DNA of 47,697 nucleotides from Synechococcaceae cyanobacterium (GCA_947461705.1 CANHMF010000003.1:1-47697), one strand, 5' to 3'. Shown: positions 19,739 to 28,330, numbered from the stretch's first letter. The notes: generated by a model not told the origin, from the sequence alone. Made by a program: numbers and translations.

Positions 19739-19981
19739 GTGGATCTTCAGGCCAACGACGCGTTCCTGTCTGCCACTGCCGCGAGTCGCGCCGGAAGCAC
19801 CACCAAGCGCGGACCCAGCATCAGACTCTCCGCAGGCACGGCCGCGGAGCAGGTGCTGGCCTCGGAGCTGAAGAACCGCAACGAACCCTCGGACGCCCTG
19901 TCGATGATGGTGAGTTCAATGGTGCGCATGGTGCAGGCCGGAAAAACCAAGAGCACCGGCAGCCGCTGGTCCGCCTCCTGA
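19739..19981 (+). CDS. Small protein of unknown function (80 aa)
   Basis: No family was recognised. The product (GTG 19739) is Ser/Ala/Thr-rich at first and basic (TTKRGPS), with an amphipathic helix-like stretch SDALSMMVSSMVRMVQAGK near the C-terminus. It ends 10 bases before the next gene and lies in the same direction between folate cyclo-ligase and the NikL-like gene. Support comes from its position and codon use only; a shorter or spurious frame remains possible. Confidence 0.5.
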   Translation: MDLQANDAFLSATAASRAGSTTKRGPSIRLSAGTAAEQVLASELKNRNEPSDALSMMVSSMVRMVQAGKTKSTGSRWSAS

Positions 19982-19991
19982 GATTCACGCC

Positions 19992-20453
19992 ATGTCCCGC
20001 CAGCTGATCGCCCCCCTGCTCGGCCTCGGCCTGCTGCTCGCGCCGGCCACAGCGCGGGCCCACGGCATCGAGAGCAGTCTCACCAGGCTGCAGGCCCTGA
20101 GTGATGGGCTGATGCTGCAGAGCCAGTTCTCGAGCGGCGAACCCACCCGCGACGCCTTGGTGCGCCTCGTGCCTCCGGGTGGTGCCCCCATCGAGCTGGG
20201 GCGCACCGACGCGCAGGGGCAACTGAGCTTTGCCCTGCCCAAAGGCGCCAGTGGTGATTGGGAGGTGCAGGTGGATGGCGGCGCAGGCCATCGCGACTAC
20301 CTGGAGATGCCTGTGGAGGGCGGTCAGGCCCAACTCGATCGGGTGAGCCAGCACCATGGCCGCCCTTTGGGCCTGGCTTCGCTTGCGGGTCTCGGTGGCC
20401 TCGGAGCAGCTGCCATGCTGCTCGGACTGCAGCGCATCCGACGCCCCCGTTAA
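19992..20453 (+). CDS. NikL/CbiL-like envelope protein with signal peptide and C-terminal membrane helix
   Basis: A 153-residue protein with a clear signal peptide (LIAPLLGLGLLLAPATARA) and mature start at AHGIES. A beta-sandwich of carboxypeptidase-regulatory/DUF4198 type follows (LVPPGGAPIELGRTDAQG, QLSFALP). GGAGHRDYLEM recalls the GHR segment of the accessory periplasmic proteins of nickel/cobalt ECF transporters. A C-terminal helix (LGLASLAGLGGLGAAAMLLGL) then RIRRPR would anchor it with the bulk outside. No ECF transporter genes are in the window, so a metal role is inference. Its TAA overlaps the sufE ATG by one base. Confidence 0.6.
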   Translation: MSRQLIAPLLGLGLLLAPATARAHGIESSLTRLQALSDGLMLQSQFSSGEPTRDALVRLVPPGGAPIELGRTDAQGQLSFALPKGASGDWEVQVDGGAGHRDYLEMPVEGGQAQLDRVSQHHGRPLGLASLAGLGGLGAAAMLLGLQRIRRPR

Positions 20454-20872
20454 TGGCCACCGGCAGCGAGAAGCTCGATCAGATTGTTGAGCGGCTGAAG
20501 ACCACCAGCGATCCCAAACGCCGCTACGAGTACGTGCTCTGGCTGGCCAAGAAACTGCAACCCCTGCCGGACGACTACCGCAACGACGCCTTCAAGGTGA
20601 AGGGCTGCGTGTCCCAGGTGTATGTGGTGGGGCAACTGGTGGACGGCAAGCTCCACTGGCAGGGTGATTCCGATGCCGCCATCACCAAGGGGCTGCTGGC
20701 CCTGTTGATCGAGGGGCTGGAGGGGCTCGAGCCCAGTGCCGCCGCCAAGCTCGATCCCAGCTTCCTAGCGGACACCGGTCTGCAGGGCAGCCTCACGCCA
20801 TCGCGGGCCAACGGCTTCCTGAACATCCTCAAGATGATGCAGGCCCAGGCCCAGGCTCTTGCTGACGGCTGA
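20453..20872 (+). CDS. sufE: Cysteine desulfuration protein SufE
   Basis: A 139-residue SufE, which takes persulfide sulfur from a SufS-type desulfurase and passes it to the SufBCD scaffold for Fe-S cluster building. The sulfur-carrying cysteine is in VKGCVSQVYV (about residue 51), and the RYEYVLWLAKKL helix and SRANGFLNILKMM end are typical. The ATG at 20453 shares a base with the upstream TAA. SufS and SufBCD are not in this window. Confidence 0.94.
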   Translation: MATGSEKLDQIVERLKTTSDPKRRYEYVLWLAKKLQPLPDDYRNDAFKVKGCVSQVYVVGQLVDGKLHWQGDSDAAITKGLLALLIEGLEGLEPSAAAKLDPSFLADTGLQGSLTPSRANGFLNILKMMQAQAQALADG

Positions 20873-20914
20873 CGCTCAGATTTCTAGGATCGCCGCTTTC
20901 ACGGACACGCAGGC

Positions 20915-22222
20915 ATGACCATCGGCATCGGCTTGCTCGGGCTCGGCACTGTGGGCGCCGGCGTGGCCGGCATTGTGGCGAGCCCGGAGGGGCGCCATCC
21001 CCTAGTGGGCGGCCTGGCTCTGCGCCGGGTGGCGGTGCGGGATCTCAGCCGCCCGCGGCCGGTGGAGCTGCCGGCCGCGATCCTCACCACCGACCCCGAG
21101 GCGGTGGTGGACGACCCTGCCGTGGACATCGTGGTGGAGGTGATGGGTGGCCTCGAGCCCGCCCGCAGCCTGATTCTGCGGGCGATTGCCGCCGGCAAAC
21201 CGGTGGTGACGGCCAACAAGGCCGTGATTGCCCGCTACGGCGAGGAGATCGCCGCCGCGGCCGCCGCCAAGGGCGTGTACGTGCTGATCGAAGCTGCCGT
21301 GGGCGGTGGCATTCCGATCATCGAGCCCCTCAAGCAATCCCTGGGTGGCAACCGCATCCAGCGGGTGAGCGGCATCATCAACGGCACCACCAACTACATC
21401 CTCAGCCGCATGGCCGATGAGGGTGCCGCCTACGAGGCGGTGTTGGCCGATGCCCAGCAGTTGGGGTATGCCGAAGCCGATCCCGCCGCCGACGTGGAGG
21501 GCGGCGATGCCGCCGACAAGATCGCCATCCTCTCGGGCCTGGCCTACGGCGGCTCGATCGAACGGGCCGCCATCCCCACCGAGGGCATCAACAAGCTCCA
21601 TTCCCGCGACGTGAACTACGCAGCCCAGCTGGGCTACGTGGTGAAGCTCGTGGCCACGGCCCAGTTCCTTGGCACTGATCCCGACGGCACGGTGCAGCTG
21701 GATGTGCGGGTGAACCCCACGCTGCTGCCCAAGGAACACCCCCTGGCGGGCGTGCATGGCGTCAACAACGCGATCCTGGTGGAGGGCGACCCGGTGGGCC
21801 GGGTGATGTTCTACGGCCCTGGCGCCGGAGCAGGTCCCACCGCCTCCGCCGTGGTGGCCGACATCCTCAACATCGCCGGTATCCGCGAGGTGGGCGGGCC
21901 CAATGCCGGATTGGATCCACTGCTGGCGGCCAACCGCTGGCGCCAGTGCCGGCTCGTGGATGCCGGCCTGACCCAGCACCGCAATTACGTGCGCCTGCAG
22001 ACCGGCGACCAGGCCGGCGTGATCGGCAAGATCGGCAGCTGCTTCGGGGAGGAACAGGTGTCGATCCAATCGATCGTGCAATTCGAAACCAGCGGCAGTG
22101 GCACCGCCGAGATCGTGGTGATCACCCACGAGGCACCGGAGGCCCGTTTCCGCGCCGCCCTGCGCGCCATTGAGGCCCTCACGGACGTGGAGAGCGTGGC
22201 GGCTTGCCTGCGCACGTTGTAG
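20915..22222 (+). CDS. hom: Homoserine dehydrogenase
   Basis: A 435-residue monofunctional enzyme reducing aspartate semialdehyde to homoserine on the route to threonine and methionine. The NAD(P) fold is IGLLGLGTVGAGVAG at the start, with KPVVTANKAVIARYG and the catalytic region SGIINGTTNYILSRM then YAEADPAADVEGGDAADK. The C-terminal ~75 residues are an ACT domain (YVRLQTGDQAGVIGKIG), consistent with feedback control by an amino acid. TAGGAT at 20885-20890 could be a -10 element 25 bases before the ATG. Confidence 0.96.
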   Translation: MTIGIGLLGLGTVGAGVAGIVASPEGRHPLVGGLALRRVAVRDLSRPRPVELPAAILTTDPEAVVDDPAVDIVVEVMGGLEPARSLILRAIAAGKPVVTANKAVIARYGEEIAAAAAAKGVYVLIEAAVGGGIPIIEPLKQSLGGNRIQRVSGIINGTTNYILSRMADEGAAYEAVLADAQQLGYAEADPAADVEGGDAADKIAILSGLAYGGSIERAAIPTEGINKLHSRDVNYAAQLGYVVKLVATAQFLGTDPDGTVQLDVRVNPTLLPKEHPLAGVHGVNNAILVEGDPVGRVMFYGPGAGAGPTASAVVADILNIAGIREVGGPNAGLDPLLAANRWRQCRLVDAGLTQHRNYVRLQTGDQAGVIGKIGSCFGEEQVSIQSIVQFETSGSGTAEIVVITHEAPEARFRAALRAIEALTDVESVAACLRTL

Positions 22223-22478
22223 GGAACACCGTCCCTAGCAACAGCACTGCACTCTGATGCAAAGTGGAAGCAAATCCGTAGACGGTTCGTCCCCATCCCC
22301 GCGTCACACCTCCATCCCCCGCCGCGTTCGAAGCGCCGCGCTCGATGGGAATCCCCTGACGCGTCCCCACTTTTGTAACGAGCCGAACACTTCACTGCAG
22401 AGCGACGCGGAACTGTGGCATCAGCCCCCTCCCCCCACGTCTTCCCGCTTCCCCTTCGATTCACTAACCCGCCACGCC
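22223..22478 (+). other. 256-base intergenic region
   Basis: No gene is recognised between hom and the 67-residue protein. AGGGA/TCCCT at about 22223-22238 could form a short hairpin after hom. CACTTTTGTAACGAG near 22368-22382 is the most AT-rich patch and a possible promoter region. The long leader before a short gene could hold a regulatory RNA, but no known family was identified. Confidence 0.3.
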
Positions 22479-22682
22479 ATGACGCTGCATCAGGGTGACT
22501 GCATCCAGCTCACAAGCGACGACCACACGTATCAAGTGATCGGCGTCGACGACCGCCACGACCGCTGCTGGGTGCGCCGTTGGCCCCTCGCCCGCCACGG
22601 ATCTCCAGTTTTTGAAATTTCACTGCAACAGGTGGCCGCCACCGGCCACTCCCGTCCTCCCCGCAAGCTCCAAGGGGCTTGA
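22479..22682 (+). CDS. Small conserved-looking protein (67 aa), unknown function
   Basis: Starts ATG 22479 with MTLHQGDCIQLTSDDH, followed by YQVIGVDDRHDRCWVRRWPL and HGSPVFEISLQQV, then a basic tail. The pattern suggests a compact beta-barrel (SH3/KOW-like), but this is only an impression. The product lacks a signal peptide or membrane helix. The frame continues open past its TGA into the ABC binding-protein gene downstream, which has no normal start upstream of its signal peptide. Confidence 0.62.
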   Translation: MTLHQGDCIQLTSDDHTYQVIGVDDRHDRCWVRRWPLARHGSPVFEISLQQVAATGHSRPPRKLQGA

Positions 22683-22772
22683 ATACAACGGCTTCAACTG
22701 CGTGGCCTGCCCAGGCCTGACCCCATCCGCCCCGCTCCTCGCCACGCCATCGGTCTTGGGTTTGCAGCCCTG

Positions 22773-24305
22773 ATGCTGCCGCTGGTCGGATGCCTGCCGC
22801 CCAAGCCAGAGGGTGAGCTGGTGGTGGCGAACAAGAGCAGCCTGGACTCAGTGGATCCGGTGGACGTGACCACCTTCGCCGGCACCCAGCTGCTGAGCGC
22901 CGTTGGGGATCCCCTCTACGCCAGTGATCCCGGCGGCCGCACCCTGCCACGCCTGGCCACGGCCCTGCCCCAGCTCTCCGCCGGTGGCCGCATCGCCCGC
23001 ATCCCCCTGCGCCGGGATGTGCGCTTCCACGACGGCACCCGCTTTGATGCCGCCGCCATGGTGTTCAACCTGGAGCGCTTCCGCGCCCTGGGCAAGCTCG
23101 GCTACCTGCTGGACGACCGCATCGAGACCGTGCGAGCCAGCGGCCCCTACGAGCTCGAGCTCCAGCTGAAGCGTCCTTACAGCGCCCTGGCGGCGCTGCT
23201 GAGCTCCATCAACCTCACGCCGGTGTCACCGGCCGCCTACCGCAACCACGCCAAGCGCTCACTGGCCAACCGCTTCGTGGGCACGGGCCCGTACCGGCTC
23301 ACGGGCTACACGCCCCAGCACCAGAAACTGGCTCCGTTTGCGGGCTACTGGGGCGCACCGCCCCGCAACCGCGGCATCCACCTAGTCACGCTGAGCAATT
23401 CCACGGCCCTGTTCGGAGCCCTGAGCAGCGGCGAAGTGGATGTGTTGCTGTCCCAGGGGCTGGAAAGCGATCAGCAGCGCTCCCTGGCGGAACGCGCCCG
23501 CCGCGGCCGTCTGGTGGAGGGCATGGGCCCGGCCGTGGAGATCGGCTATCTCACCCTGCTGAGCGATCGGCCACCGCTGAACGATCCGCGGCTGCGCGAG
23601 GCGGTGGCCCACAGCCTCAACCGCGAGCTGATCAGCCAGCGGGTGAGCTTCAACATGCGCTCACCCCTGCGCTCGCTGGTGCCCCCACCCCTACCCGGTG
23701 CCGTCCCGCCGCCATGGCCCGCTTACCAGCCCCAACGCGCCAGGGCGCTGTTCCGCCAGGCCGGCTACTGCAAGGGCCGGCGGCTCAACCTGCCGCTCAC
23801 GTTCCGCTCCAACGTTCCCGCCGATCGCCTGTTCGCCCTCACCTGGCAAGCCCAGCTGCAGCGCGACCTGGGCGACTGCGTGCAGCTGGAGATCAGTGGG
23901 GTGGAATCCACCACCGCCTACCGGCAACTGGAGAAGGGCGCCTTTCCGATGATCCTGCTCGACTGGGTGGGGGACTATCCCGATGCCGACGTGTACCTGG
24001 CTCCGCTGCTGGCCTGTGAGACAGCCCAGGGCCACAGCTGCGTCAAGGGCAGCAGTGTGAGCTTCGGCAGTTTCTGGAGCGCCCCTGGCCTGCAAGGGCA
24101 GCTGCAGGCCAGCGAGGGGCTCAGCGGGCGTGCACGCCTGGAGCTGCTGCAGGCCATCCAGCGACGTGCCGCCCAGGGCAACGCCTACATCCCGGTGTGG
24201 CAGGTGGCCCCACGGGCCTGGGCCCAGCCGTGGCTGGCCCCCCCGCTGTTTGATGGCTCCGGCCGGCTGGTGCTGCAGGCCCTGCAGCGGAGGCCGAACC
24301 CATGA
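22773..24305 (+). CDS. ABC transporter substrate-binding lipoprotein, peptide/nickel family (SBP_bac_5)
   Basis: A >=510-residue DppA/OppA-type binding protein. A lipobox (LPLVGC) lies only 7 residues after ATG 22773, too close for a working signal peptide, and the open frame upstream encodes PAPRHAIGLGFAAL, a suitable leader. The real start is therefore probably a non-standard codon such as CTG 22698. Family sequences follow: LDSVDPVDVTTFAG, RDVRFHDGTRFDAAAMVFNLER, FVGTGPYRLTGY, DPRLREAVAHSLNRE and a late LLDWVGDYPDADVYL. The protein should sit lipid-anchored in the periplasm and deliver peptides or another small ligand to the permease encoded next, with which it overlaps by four bases. Confidence 0.9.
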   Translation: MLPLVGCLPPKPEGELVVANKSSLDSVDPVDVTTFAGTQLLSAVGDPLYASDPGGRTLPRLATALPQLSAGGRIARIPLRRDVRFHDGTRFDAAAMVFNLERFRALGKLGYLLDDRIETVRASGPYELELQLKRPYSALAALLSSINLTPVSPAAYRNHAKRSLANRFVGTGPYRLTGYTPQHQKLAPFAGYWGAPPRNRGIHLVTLSNSTALFGALSSGEVDVLLSQGLESDQQRSLAERARRGRLVEGMGPAVEIGYLTLLSDRPPLNDPRLREAVAHSLNRELISQRVSFNMRSPLRSLVPPPLPGAVPPPWPAYQPQRARALFRQAGYCKGRRLNLPLTFRSNVPADRLFALTWQAQLQRDLGDCVQLEISGVESTTAYRQLEKGAFPMILLDWVGDYPDADVYLAPLLACETAQGHSCVKGSSVSFGSFWSAPGLQGQLQASEGLSGRARLELLQAIQRRAAQGNAYIPVWQVAPRAWAQPWLAPPLFDGSGRLVLQALQRRPNP

Positions 24306-25321
24306 GCCGACGCAAGGATCTGCTGGCCTATCTCGTCAGCCGCCTGGCCCTGGTGCCGGTGATGTTATGGCTGATCGCCAGCCTGGTGTTCCTGCTGCTG
24401 CGGGTGGCACCTGGCGATCCGATCGATGCCCTGTTGGGCACCCGTGCGCCCCAGGAAGCCCGCGACGCCCTGCGCCAGCAGCTGGGCCTGGACCAGCCGC
24501 TGCTGGTGCAATACGGCCACTACCTCGCCGATCTGCTGCGGGGGCAGTTGGGGGAGTCGCTCACCAACCAGGAACCCGTCACCGCCGTGATCAGCCGCAG
24601 CCTGCCCGCCAGCCTGGAGCTGGGGCTGGTGGCTCTGCTGATTGCCGCGGTGGTAGGCCTGGCGGTGGGCTTCAGCGGCATCGCCCGGCCGGAGGGCAGG
24701 CTCGATCTCGGTGGCCGCCTTTACGGCATCGGCACCTATGCCCTGCCGCCGTTCTGGGCGGCGATGGTGGTGCAACTGATCTTCGCGGTGTGGCTGGGCT
24801 GGCTGCCGGTGGGGGGCCGCTTCCCCCCCACCCTGGAGCCCCCGAGTGGCAGCGGCTTCTACCTGCTCGACAGCCTGCTGGCCGGTGGCGGTCCCCCCTT
24901 CTGGGGAGCCCTGCGCCACCTGGTGCTGCCGGCCAGCACCCTCGGCCTGCTGCTGAGTGGGGTGTTTGCCAATGCCCTGCGCCTCAACCTGCGCCGAGCC
25001 CTGGACTCCGATTACGTGGAGGCGGCCCGCAGCCGCGGGTTGAGCGAACGGCGCGTGGTGCTGCGCCATGCCCTGCCCAATGCGCTGCTACCAGTCCTCA
25101 CGATCACGGGCATCACCGTGGCGTCCCTGATCGGCGGCGCCTTGCTGATCGAAGTCACCTACTCCTGGCCAGGGATCGCCTTCCGGTTGCAGGAAGCCAT
25201 CAGCCAGCGCGACTATCCCGTGGTGCAGGGGATCGTGGTGGTGGTGGCCGCCCTGGTGGTGGCCGTGAGTGTGCTGGTGGACCTGGTGGTGGCTCTGCTG
25301 GATCCGCGGCTCTCGTTTTAA
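24302..25321 (+). CDS. ABC transporter permease, DppB/OppB type
   Basis: A 339-residue inner-membrane permease. The DppB N-terminal signature is present (LVSRLALVPVMLWLIASLVF, RVAPGDPIDALLG). The cytoplasmic EAA loop reads DSDYVEAARSRGLSERRVVLRHALPNAL, and TYSWPGIAFRLQEAISQRDYP follows. About six membrane helices can be drawn. The expected DppC-type second permease and the two ATPases do not follow; the next gene is on the opposite strand. They may be encoded elsewhere. Confidence 0.92.
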   Translation: MSRRKDLLAYLVSRLALVPVMLWLIASLVFLLLRVAPGDPIDALLGTRAPQEARDALRQQLGLDQPLLVQYGHYLADLLRGQLGESLTNQEPVTAVISRSLPASLELGLVALLIAAVVGLAVGFSGIARPEGRLDLGGRLYGIGTYALPPFWAAMVVQLIFAVWLGWLPVGGRFPPTLEPPSGSGFYLLDSLLAGGGPPFWGALRHLVLPASTLGLLLSGVFANALRLNLRRALDSDYVEAARSRGLSERRVVLRHALPNALLPVLTITGITVASLIGGALLIEVTYSWPGIAFRLQEAISQRDYPVVQGIVVVVAALVVAVSVLVDLVVALLDPRLSF

Positions 25322-25331
25322 GCCCTGGGCC

Positions 25332-26939
25332 TCAGTGCGCTGCGCGCAGGGAGGCCCGCCACTCCCGCGCCGCCCGGGCATCCAGCACATAGGCCTTCAC
25401 CCCCCCCATCTGGCGCTGCTGGGGGGGGATGCTGCGGGGCTGCTGCTGTAGGCCCTGGAGGAATTCGCTGCTGAAGCTGAGCATCAAGGCCTGCACCCGC
25501 TCGGGATCCACCCCCACCAGCTCCTCACCCAACTGGAACAGGGCCTGGTCGCCCCGGCGCAGGCGCACCGGCGAAAAGTGGCTGCCACCCTCCACCAGCA
25601 CCAGGCGGCTGCTGGCCGTAGCCGCAGGCAGAAACAGCTGCAGCTGTTCACTCAGGGGCGGCGTGATCAGATCGAGGCTGCCCCCCAACATCAGCACCGG
25701 GGCCCCAAGCCCCTGCAGACCGCGATGGGGCCACAACAGGCTGCCAAAGCCGTTGAACGTCACCACCCCGGCGATGGGCTGGGCAAGGGGCACCGGGGGC
25801 GGCAGGGGCACTTGGCTCACCTGGCATTGCAGCAGCTGGGAGAGATTGATCAGCGGCAGGCCCGCAAGGGCCCGCTGGCAGCGGCGCACCAGGCCGGGCT
25901 CGGGCCGCAGCCCGGCTGCCAACAACGAGGTGAGGCCCCCGAGCGAGTGGCCCATCAACACCACCGAACCCCCCAACCTGGGGAGCTGCCCCCGCTGCTG
26001 GGCCGCCACCACCGCCTGAAGATCCAGGAGGCGATCGGGCAGGGTTTCGGCCCCTGGCGGCAGCCGCCGGCCATCCAGCAGGTCCCGCACCGCCGCCTCA
26101 TCGCTGCCCGGATGTTCCAGCAGCACCACCGACCAGCCGCGTTCCCGCAGGGCCAAGGCCAGCCAGGCCAGCTGACCCGTGCTGCCCCCCAGGCCCGGGG
26201 TGAGCAGCACCCAGGGCTGCTGGGGATGGGCCTCGCGGGCCTGCCAGAGCTCCAGCGCCAGGGGCTGCGGGCGATGGGCCACCGGCAGGTTCAGCCGTTG
26301 AGGGGCCTGGGCGGTGGCAGCGGCATCGGTGATGGGCGGCAAAGCCCCCTGCTGCGGCAGGGGCAAGGCCCGCAGAGCCTGCAGGGCCTGCTGTTGCTGC
26401 TGGAGTTGACGTCGCCACTGGGCTGCCAACTCCAGCAAGGCATCCACATGAAGAATGAGCCGGTGGCTGGGCACGGCCCGCAACAGCTCGATGGTGGTGA
26501 CCTGCGGCTGCGTGGCAAGCAACTGCTGGAGGGAGGCCAGCAGCAGCGGTGCAGCGTTGCCCTGATCGGTGCTGATCAGATCGCCCACCTCCTCCAGCAC
26601 CCGTTGGCCCGCCCAGCTGTTGAGCAACTGCTGCCCCAGGGAGCGATCGCGCACCAGGGGGGCCCGCAACAGCCGCAGCAGGTCGTCGCGACTGTTGGGC
26701 TCGATCAGGGCGAGCCATACGCCCAGATCACCCTGAGGGCGACGAGGATCGCGACTCCAGGCCTCCAGCTCCTGCAGGTCCACCGGCACCCGCAGGCCAT
26801 CGAGCTGCACCTCCAGCTGATCTGCGGCACGGGCCGGCAGCGGCAGGGCAGCCCAAAGCCACGAACTGACAAGCAGACTGCGCACCACTACGGCGATGCG
26901 GCGACAGCGCGTTGGGACAGCCACAGAGGGAGTCAGCAA
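25332..26939 (-). CDS. Secreted alpha/beta hydrolase with DUF1400 domain
   Basis: A 535-residue protein (TTG 26939; GTG 26885 would give a cleaner signal peptide, RSLLVSSWLWAALPLPARA). Residues ~40-175 match the cyanobacterial DUF1400 region (DLQELEAWSRD, LLNSWAGQRVLEEVGDLI). The hydrolase domain has WVLLTPGLGGS, the nucleophile elbow VLMGHSLGGLTS and the late acid/histidine region (MLGGSLDLITPP, VEGGSHFSP). Substrate unknown; a lipase or esterase in the periplasm is plausible. Its start region overlaps that of the divergent MFS gene. Confidence 0.87.
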   Translation of the reverse strand: MLTPSVAVPTRCRRIAVVVRSLLVSSWLWAALPLPARAADQLEVQLDGLRVPVDLQELEAWSRDPRRPQGDLGVWLALIEPNSRDDLLRLLRAPLVRDRSLGQQLLNSWAGQRVLEEVGDLISTDQGNAAPLLLASLQQLLATQPQVTTIELLRAVPSHRLILHVDALLELAAQWRRQLQQQQQALQALRALPLPQQGALPPITDAAATAQAPQRLNLPVAHRPQPLALELWQAREAHPQQPWVLLTPGLGGSTGQLAWLALALRERGWSVVLLEHPGSDEAAVRDLLDGRRLPPGAETLPDRLLDLQAVVAAQQRGQLPRLGGSVVLMGHSLGGLTSLLAAGLRPEPGLVRRCQRALAGLPLINLSQLLQCQVSQVPLPPPVPLAQPIAGVVTFNGFGSLLWPHRGLQGLGAPVLMLGGSLDLITPPLSEQLQLFLPAATASSRLVLVEGGSHFSPVRLRRGDQALFQLGEELVGVDPERVQALMLSFSSEFLQGLQQQPRSIPPQQRQMGGVKAYVLDARAAREWRASLRAAH

Positions 26940-28132
26940 GCCGAAGCTGGTGGTTCCAGTTTCCCGCGCCGCTACGAGAACTGGCCATGGTTCGCCTGAT
27001 AGCGAGCATCGGCGCCGGTGGGGTGCTCTATCTCACGCCGATGGTGTTCCACCGGGAACACTTCTCCGCCGCGTCGGTGGGGCTGGGCCTGGCCCTGGCT
27101 GCCCTCACCGGCACGGCAGGCCGCTTCGCCAGCGGAGTCCTGCTGGATCGGGGCCTGAACTGCTCGCTGCCGGTGCTGCTGGCAGCGGCCACGGCCCTGC
27201 TGGGGGACGGCCTGCTCCTGCAGGCCGACACCTTCACGGCCTACGTGATGGGCCAACTGCTGCTGGGCACAGCCATGGGGCTGTACTGGCCCGCCATTGA
27301 ACTGGCGGTTCCCCTGAGCTCAGCGCCGCTGAGCTCCGCCCGGGGTTACGCCCTGGCACGCAGCGCCGATGCCCTCGGTATCGCCAGCGGCGCCCTGGGC
27401 GGCGCCGTGCTGGCGGCGATGGGGCGGCTACGGGGAATTTATGTGGTGGACATGCTCTGCCTCGTGGTGCTGGCCACCCTGCTGCTGCGCCGGCCGTTGC
27501 CGAGCCCCGCAGCCAGCGCAACCGCTGGCGTGAGGCTCCCATGGGGCCAGTGGCTACCACCTCTGCTGCCGCTGCTGGCTCTCTCGGTGGTGGCCACCGC
27601 CATTCCAGCCCTGATGCAAAGCGCCCTGCCCCTGGATCTGGTGCGGGGCGGGCTGGAGCGGGCGGCCCAACCCGAGAGCATCAGCGCACTGCTGATCGGC
27701 CTGCAACTGGGCTTGCTGCTGCTGCTGCAATGGCCCGTTGGCCGCACCCTGGCGGAGAAACCTGTGGTGGTGGGGCTGAAACTGAGCCTGCTGTGCATGG
27801 CCATCGGCACCGCCCTGCTGGCCCTTTCGGCCCTGAGCCGCCACGGCATCGGCCTAGTGGTGCTGGCCCAACTGCCCCTCGCCCTGGGGGAAGCAGCCTT
27901 TCTACCGATCGCCACCGAAGCGGTGGTGGAACTCAGCCCCCCAGACCATCAGGGCCTGGCCATGGCCCTGTTCTCCCAGTGCTTTGCCATCAGCGCCTTC
28001 GGCGCCCCCCTGATGGCAGGCGTGCTGCTGGACAGTCACCGGCATGGAGCGGTGCTGTGGCTGCTGGTGGCCTCCATCTGCCTCCTGGGGCTGGGGCTGC
28101 TGGGGCCCATCAGCCGCCATGCGAGGCGCTGA
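26912..28132 (+). CDS. Major facilitator superfamily transporter
   Basis: A 406-residue protein with about 12 hydrophobic helices in two blocks of six, split by a polar loop near residue 200. Helix 1 is preceded by PAPLRELAMVRLIASIGAGG. The loop between helices 2 and 3 (SGVLLDRGL) is an MFS motif A variant. Substrate not predictable; drug or metabolite export is usual for such families. The start is TTG 26912 or ATG 26987; the TTG form overlaps the divergent hydrolase start, while the ATG form begins directly at helix 1. Confidence 0.85.
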   Translation: MGQPQRESASRSWWFQFPAPLRELAMVRLIASIGAGGVLYLTPMVFHREHFSAASVGLGLALAALTGTAGRFASGVLLDRGLNCSLPVLLAAATALLGDGLLLQADTFTAYVMGQLLLGTAMGLYWPAIELAVPLSSAPLSSARGYALARSADALGIASGALGGAVLAAMGRLRGIYVVDMLCLVVLATLLLRRPLPSPAASATAGVRLPWGQWLPPLLPLLALSVVATAIPALMQSALPLDLVRGGLERAAQPESISALLIGLQLGLLLLLQWPVGRTLAEKPVVVGLKLSLLCMAIGTALLALSALSRHGIGLVVLAQLPLALGEAAFLPIATEAVVELSPPDHQGLAMALFSQCFAISAFGAPLMAGVLLDSHRHGAVLWLLVASICLLGLGLLGPISRHARR

Positions 28133-28135
28133 GGC

Positions 28136-28330
28136 TCAGGCGCTCTTTTCGGCGTTGCGCGGCGCCACCCAGGCCTCGTGGGGCAGGGGCTCGGTGCCGT
28201 ATTCCCAGTCGTCGTAGTCGGGATCGTTGCGGATCTGCTGGTGCAGCTCCTTCTGAACGTCGAAATCGTGGGGATGGAGAGGCTCGCCAGCGGGGGCACC
28301 CGCGGGGGTGGAAGGCTGCTCGGCGGTCAT
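28136..28330 (-). CDS. Small acidic protein (64 aa), unknown function
   Basis: No domain recognised. From ATG 28330 the product starts with a Pro/Ala-rich stretch. It continues into an ordered-looking HPHDFDVQKELHQQIR, then NDPDYDDWEYGTEPLPHEAW, rich in Asp, Glu, Tyr and Trp. Soluble, no leader. An upstream in-frame ATG at 28354 is the alternative start. It converges on the MFS gene with a 3-base gap. Confidence 0.65.
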   Translation of the reverse strand: MTAEQPSTPAGAPAGEPLHPHDFDVQKELHQQIRNDPDYDDWEYGTEPLPHEAWVAPRNAEKSA

